A stretch of 64,000 nt of DNA from Sphingomonas soli NBRC 100801 (GTDB lineage Bacteria; Pseudomonadota; Alphaproteobacteria; Sphingomonadales; Sphingomonadaceae). Under the pieces are notes generated by a model. The model was not told where the DNA came from. It did no database searches and saw only the letters and a list, made by a program, of their open reading frames with translations. This document shows positions 1-8,403 of the stretch, in pieces (positions within the stretch are counted from its first letter, which is position 1; the number at the start of each line of letters is the position of its first letter). The position numbers were made by a program, and so were the translations under genes. Location of the stretch: contig NZ_BCTZ01000015.1 in NCBI RefSeq assembly GCF_001591025.1, positions 99,465 to 163,464 on the forward strand, given 5' to 3'.

Positions 1-31
1 CGCCACCGAAGCGGTACACATATTGCGTCAT
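1..31 (-). CDS. ppdK: Pyruvate, phosphate dikinase, 5' end only
   Basis: Only the first ten codons lie in the window (MTQYVYRFGG, ATG at 31-29 on the minus strand); the gene runs off the left edge. The V-Y-x-F-G-G start is typical of pyruvate phosphate dikinase N-termini, and ppdK commonly follows glyS in sphingomonads as I remember them. The enzyme interconverts pyruvate, ATP and Pi with PEP, AMP and PPi in the cytoplasm. It lies on the same strand as glyS, 159 nt downstream, and could be cotranscribed with it. The call rests on ten residues plus context. Confidence 0.6.
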   Translation of the reverse strand, partial: MTQYVYRFGG

Positions 32-143
32 CACAGCCCCTTTTCGCGCTTGCGGCGCGCCTACCGCAGGTGCGAACAAATCGGAAGCCATTGACTGCGT
101 TGTCAGGGGCAAGATTTGGTTTGCCGCGACCAGCGGTGCGCGA

Positions 144-165
144 AAGGTGACACTAAGGTGACACC
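144..165. repeat. Two tandem 11-bp units between glyS and ppdK
   Basis: AAGGTGACACT is followed directly by AAGGTGACACC, and then AAGG again. On the minus strand this reads GTGTCACCTT twice, about 115 nt upstream of the ppdK start codon. One helical turn between copies is the spacing expected for side-by-side binding of a regulator, but chance duplication is equally possible. Confidence 0.5.
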
Positions 166-190
166 AAGGCGGCGTTGGCCGCGGCGGATC

Positions 191-2425
191 TCAGCCTTCG
201 ATGCGGGAGAAATCCGCGACCTTGTGGACCGCATCACGCATGCGGGCGAGCAAAGCGAGCCGATGCTCGCGCTTGCCCGGTTCATTCACCATCACCTTGT
301 CAAAGAAAGCATCGATCGGCGCGCGCAGCGTTGCCAACGCCGCCATCGCCCCTTCGAAATCCTCGCGCGCGATCGCAGCGTCCGCTAGCGGAGCCGCCGA
401 GTCGAGCGCCTGGATCAGGGCAGCTTCCTCATTTTCGGGCGTGTAGGACAGCGAAAAATCTTGCGGCTCCTGCCCCGCGCCATCGCCTGAGATCCCAGCT
501 TTCGCTGGGATGACGAAGTTTTCCTTTTTGAGGATGTTGGCGGCGCGCTTGTAGCCAGCGAGGAGGTTCTTGCCGTCTTCGGTGTTGACGAACGCCTGGA
601 GCGCATGGACGCGGGCGAGCAACCGGACGAGATCGTCCTCCCCGCCCAGCGCGAACACCGCGTCGATGAGGTCGTGGCGGACACCGGCTTCCTTCTGCTG
701 GACCTTGAGGCGGTCGATAAGGAATCCAACAATTTCGTCGGATACGATCTCCCGAAGCCGGGCTTGGGCAGGGTCCATCTGGCGAGTGAAGACGCCAAAG
801 ATCCGTACCCGCAGATTGTTCTCGAAGATAATTTGAAGCAACGAAAGTGCCGCTCGGCGTAAAGCAAACGGGTCTTTTGATCCGGTCGGCTTCATGTCGT
901 TGGCGAAAAACTGAGCTAAAGTATCGATACGTTCGGCCAGCGCCACCGCCACCGTCACCGGCGCAGTTGGCACGTCGTCGCCCTGCCCGACCGGCTTGTA
1001 ATGATCGCGGATCGCTTCGGCGACTGCGGGGTCTTCGCCCTGGGCGGCGGCGTAATAGCCGCCCATCAGGCCCTGAAGCTCGGGGAACTCGCCGACCATG
1101 CCGGTGACGAGATCGGCCTTGGCGAGGCGGGCGGTGCGTTCGGCGAGGTTGGCCAGATTCCCTCTCCCGTCGGGAGAGGGAGGGAGCGACGAAGTCGCGG
1201 AAGGGTGAGGGTCAGACGAGAGCGCGTCGCCCTCACCCTTCTCCCTCGCTGACGCGAGCGGGCCCCTTCCCTCTCCCGACGGGAGAGGGATTATGCCCTC
1301 TTCCACGAGCCACCGTGCCAGCTTGGCGACGCGTTCGACCTTGTCGGCGACGGTGCCGAGCTTTTCGTGGAAGACGATCTTTTCGAGCTTGGGCTGGAGA
1401 TCCTCCAGACGCCTCTTGAGATCGGTTTCGTAGAAGAAGCGCGCGTCGCTGAGGCGCGCGGCGAGGACCTTCTGGTTGCCCTCGACGATCTTCGCGCCGC
1501 CATCCGAAGCATCGATATTCGCGGTGCAGACGAAGGCATTGGCGAGCTTGCCCGCAGCATCGCGGCAGACGAAATATTTCTGGTTCACGCGCGCGGTGAG
1601 CTGGATCACCTCGGGCGGCACGCTCAGGAATTCGGGATCGAAGCGGCCGAGCAGGGGCACCGGCCATTCGGTGAGCCCAGCATTTTCGTAGAGCAGCCCT
1701 TCATCCTCGACGAGGGTGAGGCCGGCCTTGGTCGCGGCCATCTTGGCACCGACGGCGATGATCGCGCGGCGCTCCGCCCCATCGACGATGACGTGGCAGG
1801 CGCGCAGTTTCTCGATGTAATCGGCGGCGCTGCCGATGGTGATCGCGCCGGGATGGTGGAAGCGATGGCCCATGGTCTGGACGCCGCTTTTCACACCCGC
1901 GACCTCGACCGGCACCAGCTTGTCGCCGAGCAAGGCGATGATGCCCTGCAAGGGGCGGACCCAGCGCAGGCTTTCGGTGGACGAAGAGGCGGCGCCCCAG
2001 CGCATCGATTTGGGCCAGGGGAAATTATGGATGACATGGGTCGCCGCGCTGGCGAGCACCGAACCGGCGACGACGCCGGGACGATCGATCACGGCGAACA
2101 GCACCTGCCCCGCCTTGCCCATGTCGCGCTCGACAAGCTGATCGCGGGTGAGGCCGGTGGAGCGCAGGAAACCCTCGATCGCCTGTGCGGGGGCATCGGC
2201 GCGGGGGCCCTTGCGCTCTTCGCTCATCGCCAGCGTGGTCGCCGCGACGCCGCGGACGATCAGCGCGAGGCGGCGCGGCGTGGCGTAGCTTTCGATCCGC
2301 TCGAAGGGCAGGTTGAGCGACTTGAGCCGCTCACCGAACAGACTGGCGAGATCGGTGCGCGCCTTTTCCTGCATCCGCGCGGGGATTTCCTCGCAGCGCA
2401 GTTCGAGGAGGAAGTCTTCGGTCAT
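191..2425 (-). CDS. glyS: Glycyl-tRNA synthetase beta subunit
   Basis: Beta chain of the bacterial alpha2beta2 glycyl-tRNA synthetase, which charges tRNA-Gly in the cytoplasm. The 744-residue product begins MTEDFLLELRCEEIPARM, the usual GlyS start with its E-I-P-A motif, and carries the family block FPELQGLMGGYYA near residue 465. The C-terminal part is the DALR-like anticodon-binding region. It lies downstream of glyQ on the same strand, as usual. Two oddities: residues about 379-422 and about 636-647 are translations of dispersed palindromic repeats (1160-1290 and 485-520) that keep the frame open, so the protein is some 50-60 residues longer than it would be without them. Both insertions fall where linkers between conserved blocks are expected. 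The function is secure; the effect of the inserts is unknown. Confidence 0.96.
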   Translation of the reverse strand: MTEDFLLELRCEEIPARMQEKARTDLASLFGERLKSLNLPFERIESYATPRRLALIVRGVAATTLAMSEERKGPRADAPAQAIEGFLRSTGLTRDQLVERDMGKAGQVLFAVIDRPGVVAGSVLASAATHVIHNFPWPKSMRWGAASSSTESLRWVRPLQGIIALLGDKLVPVEVAGVKSGVQTMGHRFHHPGAITIGSAADYIEKLRACHVIVDGAERRAIIAVGAKMAATKAGLTLVEDEGLLYENAGLTEWPVPLLGRFDPEFLSVPPEVIQLTARVNQKYFVCRDAAGKLANAFVCTANIDASDGGAKIVEGNQKVLAARLSDARFFYETDLKRRLEDLQPKLEKIVFHEKLGTVADKVERVAKLARWLVEEGIIPLPSGEGRGPLASAREKGEGDALSSDPHPSATSSLPPSPDGRGNLANLAERTARLAKADLVTGMVGEFPELQGLMGGYYAAAQGEDPAVAEAIRDHYKPVGQGDDVPTAPVTVAVALAERIDTLAQFFANDMKPTGSKDPFALRRAALSLLQIIFENNLRVRIFGVFTRQMDPAQARLREIVSDEIVGFLIDRLKVQQKEAGVRHDLIDAVFALGGEDDLVRLLARVHALQAFVNTEDGKNLLAGYKRAANILKKENFVIPAKAGISGDGAGQEPQDFSLSYTPENEEAALIQALDSAAPLADAAIAREDFEGAMAALATLRAPIDAFFDKVMVNEPGKREHRLALLARMRDAVHKVADFSRIEG
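485..520. repeat. Short palindromic repeat inside glyS, translated as VIPAKAGIS
   Basis: The core is ATCCCAGC-tttc-GCTGGGAT (492-511), followed by GACG. The same architecture (C/G-rich stem, tttc loop, GATGACG tail) recurs at 8341-8363, and a relative lies at 63893-63918 in the other orientation. Translated on the minus strand it gives the peptide VIPAKAGIS, a typical by-product of such repeats in GC-rich proteobacteria. It sits in frame near the C-terminus of GlyS. Confidence 0.8.
1160..1290. repeat. Composite palindromic repeat (131 bp) inserted in frame in glyS
   Basis: Both ends carry the small palindrome CCCTCTCCCgtcGGGAGAGGG or its variant. Inside is a second inverted pair, GAAGGGTGAGG with CCTCACCCTTC. 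A copy of nearly the same sequence and orientation fills the gap between two convergent genes at 42406-42533, which shows that this is a dispersed element and not native glyS sequence. Read on the glyS strand it has no stop codon and adds about 44 residues rich in P, S, G, E and R. Confidence 0.88.
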
Positions 2426-2458
2426 TTCGGGTTACGCCGGGGAGAGGGAGTAAGGAGG

Positions 2459-2635
2459 TTCGCGCGGAGGCGCGAAGGCGCGGAGAAGAAGGAAAGAGGT
2501 TCGCGCAAAGACGCGACGACGCGAAGGAAAGAAGGTGTTTTCACGCAGAGGCGCAGAGGACGCAGAGATTGCACGCGGCGACGTGGCGCGGCGAGCAAGA
2601 CACTGCGGTTTCCGCGCCTCTGCGTGAACCAATCT
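2459..2635. repeat. Degenerate purine-rich repeats between glyQ and glyS
   Basis: Three imperfect direct copies of a TTCGCGC-rAG-rCGCG type unit start near 2458, 2499 and 2539. The last one (TTCACGCAGAGGCGCAG) faces an inverted partner, CGCCTCTGCGTGAA, at about 2617-2629, so the region could fold into a long hairpin in the glyQ-glyS transcript. No coding function is seen. It separates two genes that must be made in equal amounts. Confidence 0.65.
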
Positions 2636-2657
2636 GCGCGTAGCGGAGGATTGCGGG

Positions 2658-3551
2658 TCATACCGTCCACCCGGGGTATCTGGCCTGCCATTCGGGGGTC
2701 ATGTGGGTGATCCATGCCTCGCACGAGCCCTTCGCCAGATCGCGGACGCGGCCGATATAGGCCTGGCGTTCGGCGACCGAGATGACGCCGCGGGCCTGGA
2801 GGAGGTTGAAGAGGTGGCTGGCCTCGATCGCCTGCTCATAGGCTGCGATCGGCACCCCCGCGTCCAGGCAGTTTTCGCACTCGGCCATCGCCTTGCGGAA
2901 GCCCTCGAACAGCGTCTCGGTGTCGGCGACTTCGAAATTGTACTTGGACATCTGCTTCTCGTTTTCGAGAAACACGTCGCCATAGGTCACGCCCGCATCG
3001 TTGAAGGCGAGATCGTACACGCTGTCCTTGTTCTGGATGTACATCGCCAGACGTTCGAGCCCGTAGGTGAGCTCGCCCGCGACGGGCTTGCAATCGAAGC
3101 CGCCCATCTGCTGGAAATAGGTGAACTGGGTGACTTCCATCCCGTCGCACCAGACTTCCCAGCCGAGACCCCAGGCGCCGAGCGTCGGCGATTCCCAGTC
3201 ATCCTCGACAAAGCGGATGTCGTGGCGGGTGAAATCCACGCCGATCGCCGCGAGGCTGCCGAGATACAGCTCCTGCAGATCGGGCGGGCTGGGCTTCAGG
3301 ATCACCTGATATTGGTAATAATGCTGGAGCCGGTTCGGGTTCTCGCCATAGCGGCCGTCGGTCGGTCGGCGACATGCCTGGACATAGGCCGCGTTCCACG
3401 GCTCGGGACCGAGCGCCTTGAGCGTGGTTGCCGGGTGGAAGGTGCCCGCGCCCATGCGCATGTCATAGGGCTGGAGGATCACGCATCCCCGCTCGCTCCA
3501 ATAATCATGGAGCTTCAGGATCATGCGCTGGAAGCTGAGAGGCTGGGACAT
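2658..3551 (-). CDS. glyQ: Glycyl-tRNA synthetase alpha subunit
   Basis: Catalytic alpha chain of the tetrameric glycyl-tRNA synthetase (class II aminoacyl-tRNA synthetase). The 297-residue product starts [18 protein letters not shown], and the next block ([19 protein letters not shown]) is the family hallmark. The upstream in-frame codons give a low-complexity extension unlike GlyQ proteins, so the ATG at 3551 is preferred. About 230 nt separate it from glyS; that spacer holds purine-rich repeats. Length and motifs are normal. Confidence 0.97.
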   Translation of the reverse strand: MSQPLSFQRMILKLHDYWSERGCVILQPYDMRMGAGTFHPATTLKALGPEPWNAAYVQACRRPTDGRYGENPNRLQHYYQYQVILKPSPPDLQELYLGSLAAIGVDFTRHDIRFVEDDWESPTLGAWGLGWEVWCDGMEVTQFTYFQQMGGFDCKPVAGELTYGLERLAMYIQNKDSVYDLAFNDAGVTYGDVFLENEKQMSKYNFEVADTETLFEGFRKAMAECENCLDAGVPIAAYEQAIEASHLFNLLQARGVISVAERQAYIGRVRDLAKGSCEAWITHMTPEWQARYPGWTV

Positions 3552-3673
3552 TGCCGGTGCTTTGACGCAGGCGACACAGCCGGTCAATGGCGCGGCAGAG
3601 CCGGAACCCGCCCTCGCACGCACCGGAGCAAGATTGCGGGCGCACGCGTCTTATGCGAACGACTCTTAATAGC

Positions 3674-3732
3674 ATTGACACATCGGCCCACGCGCACCAT
3701 TAGCCCCGCGAGATATGCGAATCATTCGCAAT
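3674..3732 (+). promoter_or_regulatory. Fur-like operator and possible promoter of the TonB receptor gene
   Basis: A perfect 7-1-7 palindrome, TGCGAAT-C-ATTCGCA, lies at 3716-3730, 12 nt before the first possible start codon. It keeps the TG..AAT-N-ATT..CA frame of the Fur heptamer consensus (TGATAAT-N-ATTATCA). A TTGACA at 3675-3680 could be a -35 box, with a weak CATTAG at 3698-3703 after a 17-nt spacer. A repressor bound at the palindrome would cover the region just downstream of transcription start. Iron control is inferred from the site shape and the target gene. Confidence 0.6.
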
Positions 3733-3742
3733 ATCAAACGGG

Positions 3743-5902
3743 GTGGCTATAGTGTTCAAACGCGTTTGCGTACCTTCGTATCTGACGCTCGCGCTGGTGC
3801 TGTCGCTGGGCCATGCGCCCGCCGCCCTTGCCGCCGATCCGACCGAAGCGACGGAAGCCAATCTGGACGCCGGCGACGACAATGACCCGATCGTCGTCAC
3901 CGCATCGGGATTTGAGCAGAAGCCCAAGAACGCCCCGGCCAGCATCACCGTGATCGATCGCAAGGAGCTGGAGACCAAGCGGTTCGGCAGCCTGGCAGAA
4001 GCGCTGAGCGACGTGGAGGGCGTGGACGTTGGCGCGACGGCGGGCAAGACCGGCGGGCTCAATATCTCGGTTCGCGGCATGCCGAGCGATTATACGCTGG
4101 TGCTGATCGATGGCCGACGCCAGAACGCCCCGGGCAGCGTGACCCCCAACGGCTTTGGCGAAAGCTCGACCAGCTTCCTGCCCCCCTTCTCCGCGATCCA
4201 GCAGATCGAAGTGGTGCGCGGCCCGATGTCGACGCTCTATGGCTCCGACGCGATGGGGGGCGTGGTGAACATCATCACGCGCAAGACCAGCGGGAATTGG
4301 GTGGGCACCGTATCGGCTGAATCGACCGTCCAGTTCGACGGCGATTACGGCAATATCGTCTCGACCAACGGCTATGTGCAGGGCCCGATCATTCCCAACC
4401 TGATCGGCCTGTCGGTTCGCGGCAGCTATTGGGATCGCGGCGCATCCAACCTGTTCTACACCGATGCGAGCGGGAAGCCGGTGGAAGTGTCCAAGCGCGG
4501 GCCGAGCCCGGTTGCGGGCAATATCTGGTCCGCCGGCGGAAAGCTGACGCTGACCCCGCATGCCGATCACGACATCTGGATCGAAGCCGATGTCGCGCGC
4601 CAATGGTATGACAACAGCAAGTCTCAGCTCGGCACGGGAACGGTGGCCGGGGGCTATGGCCCCGAGCTGCGGTTCAACCGCAACAATTATGCGCTGGCGC
4701 ATAGCTGGCGCGCCGGGTTCGCGACGATCGACACGACGCTGTCGCGCAACGAGACGATCACGATCGGCCGCACCGTGCCGCCGGGTACGCCGGGCAAGGT
4801 CGCCGGTTCGCCGCGCACGCTGGATGCGCGCAACACGATCTTCGACAGCCGCGCGGTGATCCCCGCGGGCTTCGCCAACTTCACCGTGGGCGGGCAATAT
4901 TGGAAGGCCGACATGGTCGATGCCGTGGCGGTCGACAAATATGAATTCGTGCAATGGGCGCTGTTCGCCGAAAGCCAGATCAAGCTGGCCAAGCAGTTCA
5001 GCGTGACGCTGGGCGGCCGTTACGACGATCACGACACGTTCGGCGGCAAATTCTCGCCCCGCGCCTATGCGGTGTGGAACGCCAGCGATGCGCTGACGAT
5101 CAAGGGCGGCGTAAGCCGGGGCTTCAAGACGCCGCGCCTCGACCAGATCGCGCCCGGCATCACGGGCTTTACCGCACAGGGCACGCGCCCGTCGATCGGC
5201 ACGCCGGGGCTGAAGCCGGAAACCAGCACCAGCTATGAAGCCGGGGTCTATTTCGACGATGGCGGCTTGCTGAGCGGCAACGTCACGGTCTTCCACAACG
5301 AGTTCAAGGACAAGATCGCGACGGGCATCGGCGTGGCAAACTGCTCCTTTGCGGGATCGCCCAACCGGCCCGGATGCATCAGCGTGGGCAACTTCCCCGC
5401 CGTCGATCTGTTCGACCAGACGGTCAACATCGACGAGGCGGTGACGCGCGGCCTGGAAGTGGCGGCCAAGATGCGCTTCAGCCGCGCCCTGTCGCTCAAC
5501 CTCAACTACACCCTCAGCGACAGCGAGCAGAAGACCGGCATCAATGCGGGCAATCCGCTGATCGGCACCCCGCGCCACATGCTGAACGGCAATCTGCGCT
5601 GGCAGGCGACCGACAAGCTCAATGCGTGGATTCGCGCCGATATCCGCTCCAGCCGCTTTCGCGGCGTAGGTGTCGAGCAGACCGCGCTGGGCGACTATAA
5701 GGGCTATGCCCTGTTCCACCTTGGCGGCAATTTGCAGGTGACCGAGAAGTTCAAGCTGAGCGCGACGATCTTCAACCTGCTCGACAAGGATTTCGGAGGC
5801 TATCGCCCGTACCGGAACGGCGCCGTCACCGCCTATGGCTCGGAATTTGCCAATCTGCAGGAGCCGCGACGGATCTGGCTGAGCGCCAATATCGACTTCT
5901 GA
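3743..5902 (+). CDS. TonB-dependent outer-membrane receptor (CirA/FepA type)
   Basis: Outer-membrane beta-barrel that imports a ligand, probably an iron chelate or other metal complex, using TonB energy. A signal peptide ends near PAALA/A. A TonB-box-like stretch, DPIVVTAS, follows near residue 50. The plug domain holds ITVIDRKELE, ISVRGMPSDYTLVLIDG and RGPMSTLYGSDAMGGVVNI. The barrel ends in aromatic F (IWLSANIDF), as outer-membrane proteins require. At about 719 residues it is of normal length. The start is GTG at 3743 or GTG at 3752; the GGGG at 3740-3743 suits the second slightly better. The Fur-like palindrome upstream suggests iron repression. The substrate cannot be read from the sequence. 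Confidence 0.93.
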   Translation: MAIVFKRVCVPSYLTLALVLSLGHAPAALAADPTEATEANLDAGDDNDPIVVTASGFEQKPKNAPASITVIDRKELETKRFGSLAEALSDVEGVDVGATAGKTGGLNISVRGMPSDYTLVLIDGRRQNAPGSVTPNGFGESSTSFLPPFSAIQQIEVVRGPMSTLYGSDAMGGVVNIITRKTSGNWVGTVSAESTVQFDGDYGNIVSTNGYVQGPIIPNLIGLSVRGSYWDRGASNLFYTDASGKPVEVSKRGPSPVAGNIWSAGGKLTLTPHADHDIWIEADVARQWYDNSKSQLGTGTVAGGYGPELRFNRNNYALAHSWRAGFATIDTTLSRNETITIGRTVPPGTPGKVAGSPRTLDARNTIFDSRAVIPAGFANFTVGGQYWKADMVDAVAVDKYEFVQWALFAESQIKLAKQFSVTLGGRYDDHDTFGGKFSPRAYAVWNASDALTIKGGVSRGFKTPRLDQIAPGITGFTAQGTRPSIGTPGLKPETSTSYEAGVYFDDGGLLSGNVTVFHNEFKDKIATGIGVANCSFAGSPNRPGCISVGNFPAVDLFDQTVNIDEAVTRGLEVAAKMRFSRALSLNLNYTLSDSEQKTGINAGNPLIGTPRHMLNGNLRWQATDKLNAWIRADIRSSRFRGVGVEQTALGDYKGYALFHLGGNLQVTEKFKLSATIFNLLDKDFGGYRPYRNGAVTAYGSEFANLQEPRRIWLSANIDF

Positions 5903-5934
5903 TTCCGGCACAGCCGCATTTCTGCTGATGGTGT

Positions 5935-5955
5935 GGGGATGCTATGAGCATCCCC
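5935..5955 (+). promoter_or_regulatory. Perfect hairpin with a start codon as its loop
   Basis: GGGGATGCT pairs with AGCATCCCC (9 bp) and the three loop bases are the ATG at 5944-5946. The stem would hide the only G-rich ribosome-binding candidate. It may be a weak terminator of the receptor gene (TGCTGTTTTC follows), or it may control translation of the GumN gene. Confidence 0.5.
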
Positions 5956-6849
5956 ATGCTGTTTTCGTCGCGCATGCTCCGCCCCCTCGCCGCCCTGCTC
6001 CTCGCAATTCCCGTGCTGGGCGGGTGCGGTGCTTCCGGCACGGATGCGGACCCCGGACTGTGGGTGGTCAAGGACGCCGACACGACCATCTATCTGTTTG
6101 GCACCGTCCATATGCTCAAGCCCGGGCTGAGCTGGTTCGACGAGGGCGTGAAGGACGCGTTCGACAAGAGCGACGCGGTGATGCTCGAAGTCGTGATGCC
6201 GGATGCCTCCGAGATGAACGCGCTGGTGGCCGAACTGGGCGTCGCGCAGAGCGGACCGACGCTGCCCGAGCAGCTAACGGCAGAGGAGGCGGAGCGGTTG
6301 CGCGCGGCGCTGACCGGGCTGGGGATGCCCGCCGACGCGCTCGACCAGAGCGAGCCCTGGCTGGCGGCGACCATGCTGGCGTCGCTGCCGCTCCAGAAGC
6401 TGGGCTATGATTCGAAGCATGGCGCCGAGGCGGTGCTGACCGAGGCTGCGCGCAAGGCGGGCAAGCCGGTGGCGGGACTGGAGACCGCGCGCGAGCAGCT
6501 CGGCTATTTCGATACGCTGCCCCTGCCCGCGCAGAAGGCGCTGCTCGCCCAGACGATCAAGGGGCTGCCGGATGCGGGCAAGATGCTCGAACAGGCGCTG
6601 GCGGCGTGGAAGGCCGGGGACGCGGACAAGCTCGCCGCGCTGATCAACGACGATGTGGCCGCGTCACCCGAACTGGCCGAGGCATTGCTCTACAAAAGGA
6701 ACCAGCGCTGGGCCGACTGGATCGCCAGGCGCATGGAACAGCCGGGCACGCTGTTCGTCGCGGTGGGCGCGGGGCATCTGGCGGGCAACGGCGATGTGCA
6801 GAGCGAGCTGGCGAAACGGGGGCTGAAAGTGGAGCGGGTGGCGTATTGA
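5944..6849 (+). CDS. TraB/GumN family lipoprotein
   Basis: Member of the TraB/GumN (Tiki-like) family, whose bacterial roles are poorly known and which is suspected to include metal-dependent peptidases. The product carries a lipoprotein signal with lipobox VLGGC, then the family's G-T-V-H-M-L motif near residue 54 and the distal GAGHLAG motif near the C-terminus. The C-terminal strand K-x-G-L-K-V-E-R-V is also typical. It lies 41 nt downstream of the TonB receptor gene. Start choice is open: ATG 5944 sits exactly in the loop of a perfect 9-bp hairpin, ATG 5956 follows it, and ATG 5974 would give the most compact lipoprotein signal ([18 protein letters not shown]). Anchoring in a periplasm-facing membrane leaflet is inferred. 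Confidence 0.88.
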   Translation: MSIPMLFSSRMLRPLAALLLAIPVLGGCGASGTDADPGLWVVKDADTTIYLFGTVHMLKPGLSWFDEGVKDAFDKSDAVMLEVVMPDASEMNALVAELGVAQSGPTLPEQLTAEEAERLRAALTGLGMPADALDQSEPWLAATMLASLPLQKLGYDSKHGAEAVLTEAARKAGKPVAGLETAREQLGYFDTLPLPAQKALLAQTIKGLPDAGKMLEQALAAWKAGDADKLAALINDDVAASPELAEALLYKRNQRWADWIARRMEQPGTLFVAVGAGHLAGNGDVQSELAKRGLKVERVAY

Positions 6850-6973
6850 CGCGCCGCCGGGCCGCCCGGCTTGCCCTTCCCGGCCATTTCGGCTATGCGC
6901 CCGCCTTCCGCGTCAGGGTCATCCCTGGAGGCCTGGCCGGGATTGGTTTAATTCAACGCATTGGAATCGACAC

Positions 6974-7591
6974 ATGAGCGACACGCTTACGCTGTCGGCC
7001 GAGACGCGCGAACAGGTTGGCAAGGGAGCCTCCCGTTTGCTTCGTCGTGAAGGCCGCGTCCCCGCCGTAATCTATGGCAACAAGGCAGATCCCGCCGCGA
7101 TCCACGTATCGGAGCGCGAACTCACCAAGCTCCTGATGACCGGCCACTTCTTCAATTCGGTGGTGATGATCAACGGCGAGCGCACCCTGCCGAAGGACGT
7201 TGCTTTCGACGTCGTCACCGATCGTCCGGTCCATGTCGATTTCCTGCGCATCGGCGAGCATTCGAGCGTGCATGTGAACGTGCCGATCGTGTTCACCGAC
7301 GAAGCCGAAGCCCCGGGCATCAAGCGCGGCGGCGTGCTCAACGTGGTTCGCCACGAGCTGGAGCTGATCTGCGACGCGGCCGAGATCCCCGACGACATCA
7401 CCATCTCGCTCAAGGGCCTGGAAGTCGGCGATTCGATCCACATCTCGGCAGTGACGCTGCCGAAGGGCGCGAAGCCCGCGATCACCGACCGCGACTTCAC
7501 CATCGCGACGGTCGTCGCTCCGTCGGCGCTCAAGTCGAGCGAAGGCGACACGAGCCAGACCGAAGCCGGCGAAGGCGATACGGCCGAATAA
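6974..7591 (+). CDS. rplY: 50S ribosomal protein L25/general stress protein Ctc
   Basis: Binds 5S rRNA in the large ribosomal subunit. The 205-residue protein is the long Ctc/TL5 form: an N-terminal L25 domain (about residues 1-95, with [12 protein letters not shown] near residue 17) and a C-terminal TL5 domain (about 96-185, with [17 protein letters not shown]), then an acidic tail. ATG 6974 has the usual family start ([20 protein letters not shown]). It is followed by a strong intrinsic terminator and then pth, its usual partner in proteobacteria. Confidence 0.96.
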   Translation: MSDTLTLSAETREQVGKGASRLLRREGRVPAVIYGNKADPAAIHVSERELTKLLMTGHFFNSVVMINGERTLPKDVAFDVVTDRPVHVDFLRIGEHSSVHVNVPIVFTDEAEAPGIKRGGVLNVVRHELELICDAAEIPDDITISLKGLEVGDSIHISAVTLPKGAKPAITDRDFTIATVVAPSALKSSEGDTSQTEAGEGDTAE

Positions 7592-7617
7592 GCCGCTTCC
7601 CGAACTTCACGGTTCAA

Positions 7618-7660
7618 AAAATCGCCTCCGCGCCCTACTGGCTCGGGGGCGATTTTCTTT
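7618..7660 (+). terminator. Intrinsic terminator after rplY
   Basis: A 13-bp stem, AAAATCGCCTCCG (7618-7630) with CGGGGGCGATTTT (7644-7656), has one G-U pair and a 13-nt loop, followed by CTTTT. It should end most rplY transcripts and uncouple pth, whose start lies 14 nt further on, unless some transcription reads through. Confidence 0.85.
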
Positions 7661-7673
7661 TGAGGTGTGCGCG

Positions 7674-8243
7674 ATGCAATTGTGGGTGGGGCTGGGCAAT
7701 CCGGGGCCGACATATGCGATGCACCGGCACAATGTGGGCTTCATGGCGATCGACGCGATCGGCGAGGTGCATGATTTCTCCGCGCCCAAGAAGCAGTTTC
7801 AGGGATGGACGCAGGAAGGGCGGATCGGCGGCGACAAGCTGATCCTGCTCAAGCCGGGCACCTTCATGAACGAAAGCGGCCGCGCCGTGCGCGCGGCGAT
7901 GGACTTCTACAAGCTCATGCCCGCGGACGTGACCGTCTTCCACGACGAGCTCGACCTCGCCCCGTTCAAGGTGAAGGTGAAGACCGGCGGCGGCACTGCG
8001 GGGCATAACGGGCTACGCTCGACCGACGCGCATATCGGGCCGGACTTTCGCCGCGTGCGGCTGGGCATCGGCCATCCGGGGCACAAGGATCGCGTGACCG
8101 GCTATGTGCTGGGCAATTACGCCAAGGCAGAGATCGAGGATCTGAGCGACATGTTGGGCGCGATCGCGGCCGAAGCGCCCTGGCTGGCGGCGGGCGACGA
8201 TGTGCGCTTCATGAACGACGTGGCGATGCGGCTGGCGCGTTAG
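7674..8243 (+). CDS. pth: Peptidyl-tRNA hydrolase
   Basis: Releases tRNA from peptidyl-tRNAs that drop off the ribosome. The 189-residue product has the canonical GLGNPG start, the catalytic histidine in MHRHNVG (His19), the TFMN-SG block and the HDELDL motif with catalytic Asp91, followed by GGG-x-AGHNGL. ATG 7674 has GAGG 8 nt upstream; an in-frame GTG at 7665 lacks support. It lies just downstream of rplY. Confidence 0.97.
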   Translation: MQLWVGLGNPGPTYAMHRHNVGFMAIDAIGEVHDFSAPKKQFQGWTQEGRIGGDKLILLKPGTFMNESGRAVRAAMDFYKLMPADVTVFHDELDLAPFKVKVKTGGGTAGHNGLRSTDAHIGPDFRRVRLGIGHPGHKDRVTGYVLGNYAKAEIEDLSDMLGAIAAEAPWLAAGDDVRFMNDVAMRLAR

Positions 8244-8340
8244 GGCGCGTCCGGAGCGGGCGGGATGAAGTGACCTTCGGGCCGGCCTTCGTCATATGGG
8301 TGGGCCCGGGATTAGGGGCGGAGGCGTTTCTGGCTCTGGG

Positions 8341-8358
8341 TCCCCGCTTTCGCGGGGA
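8341..8358. repeat. Short palindromic repeat (same family as in glyS)
   Basis: TCCCCGC-tttc-GCGGGGA followed by TGACGG: the same tttc loop and GATGACG tail as the copy inside glyS, in the same orientation. Confidence 0.75.
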
Positions 8359-8403
8359 TGACGGGAATGACTGAAGGAAGGACGGGACGCTGCTTATGGC
8401 GAC

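Noticed and set aside
1160..1290. CRISPR-like or phage-derived repeat
   Set aside because: Copies are single and scattered and are palindromes, with no regular spacers and no cas genes.
3734..5911. 725-codon open frame antisense to the TonB receptor
   Set aside because: It is the complement of a clearly coding gene. The translation is rich in R, A, G, D and H with no motifs, as usual for antisense frames in GC-rich DNA.
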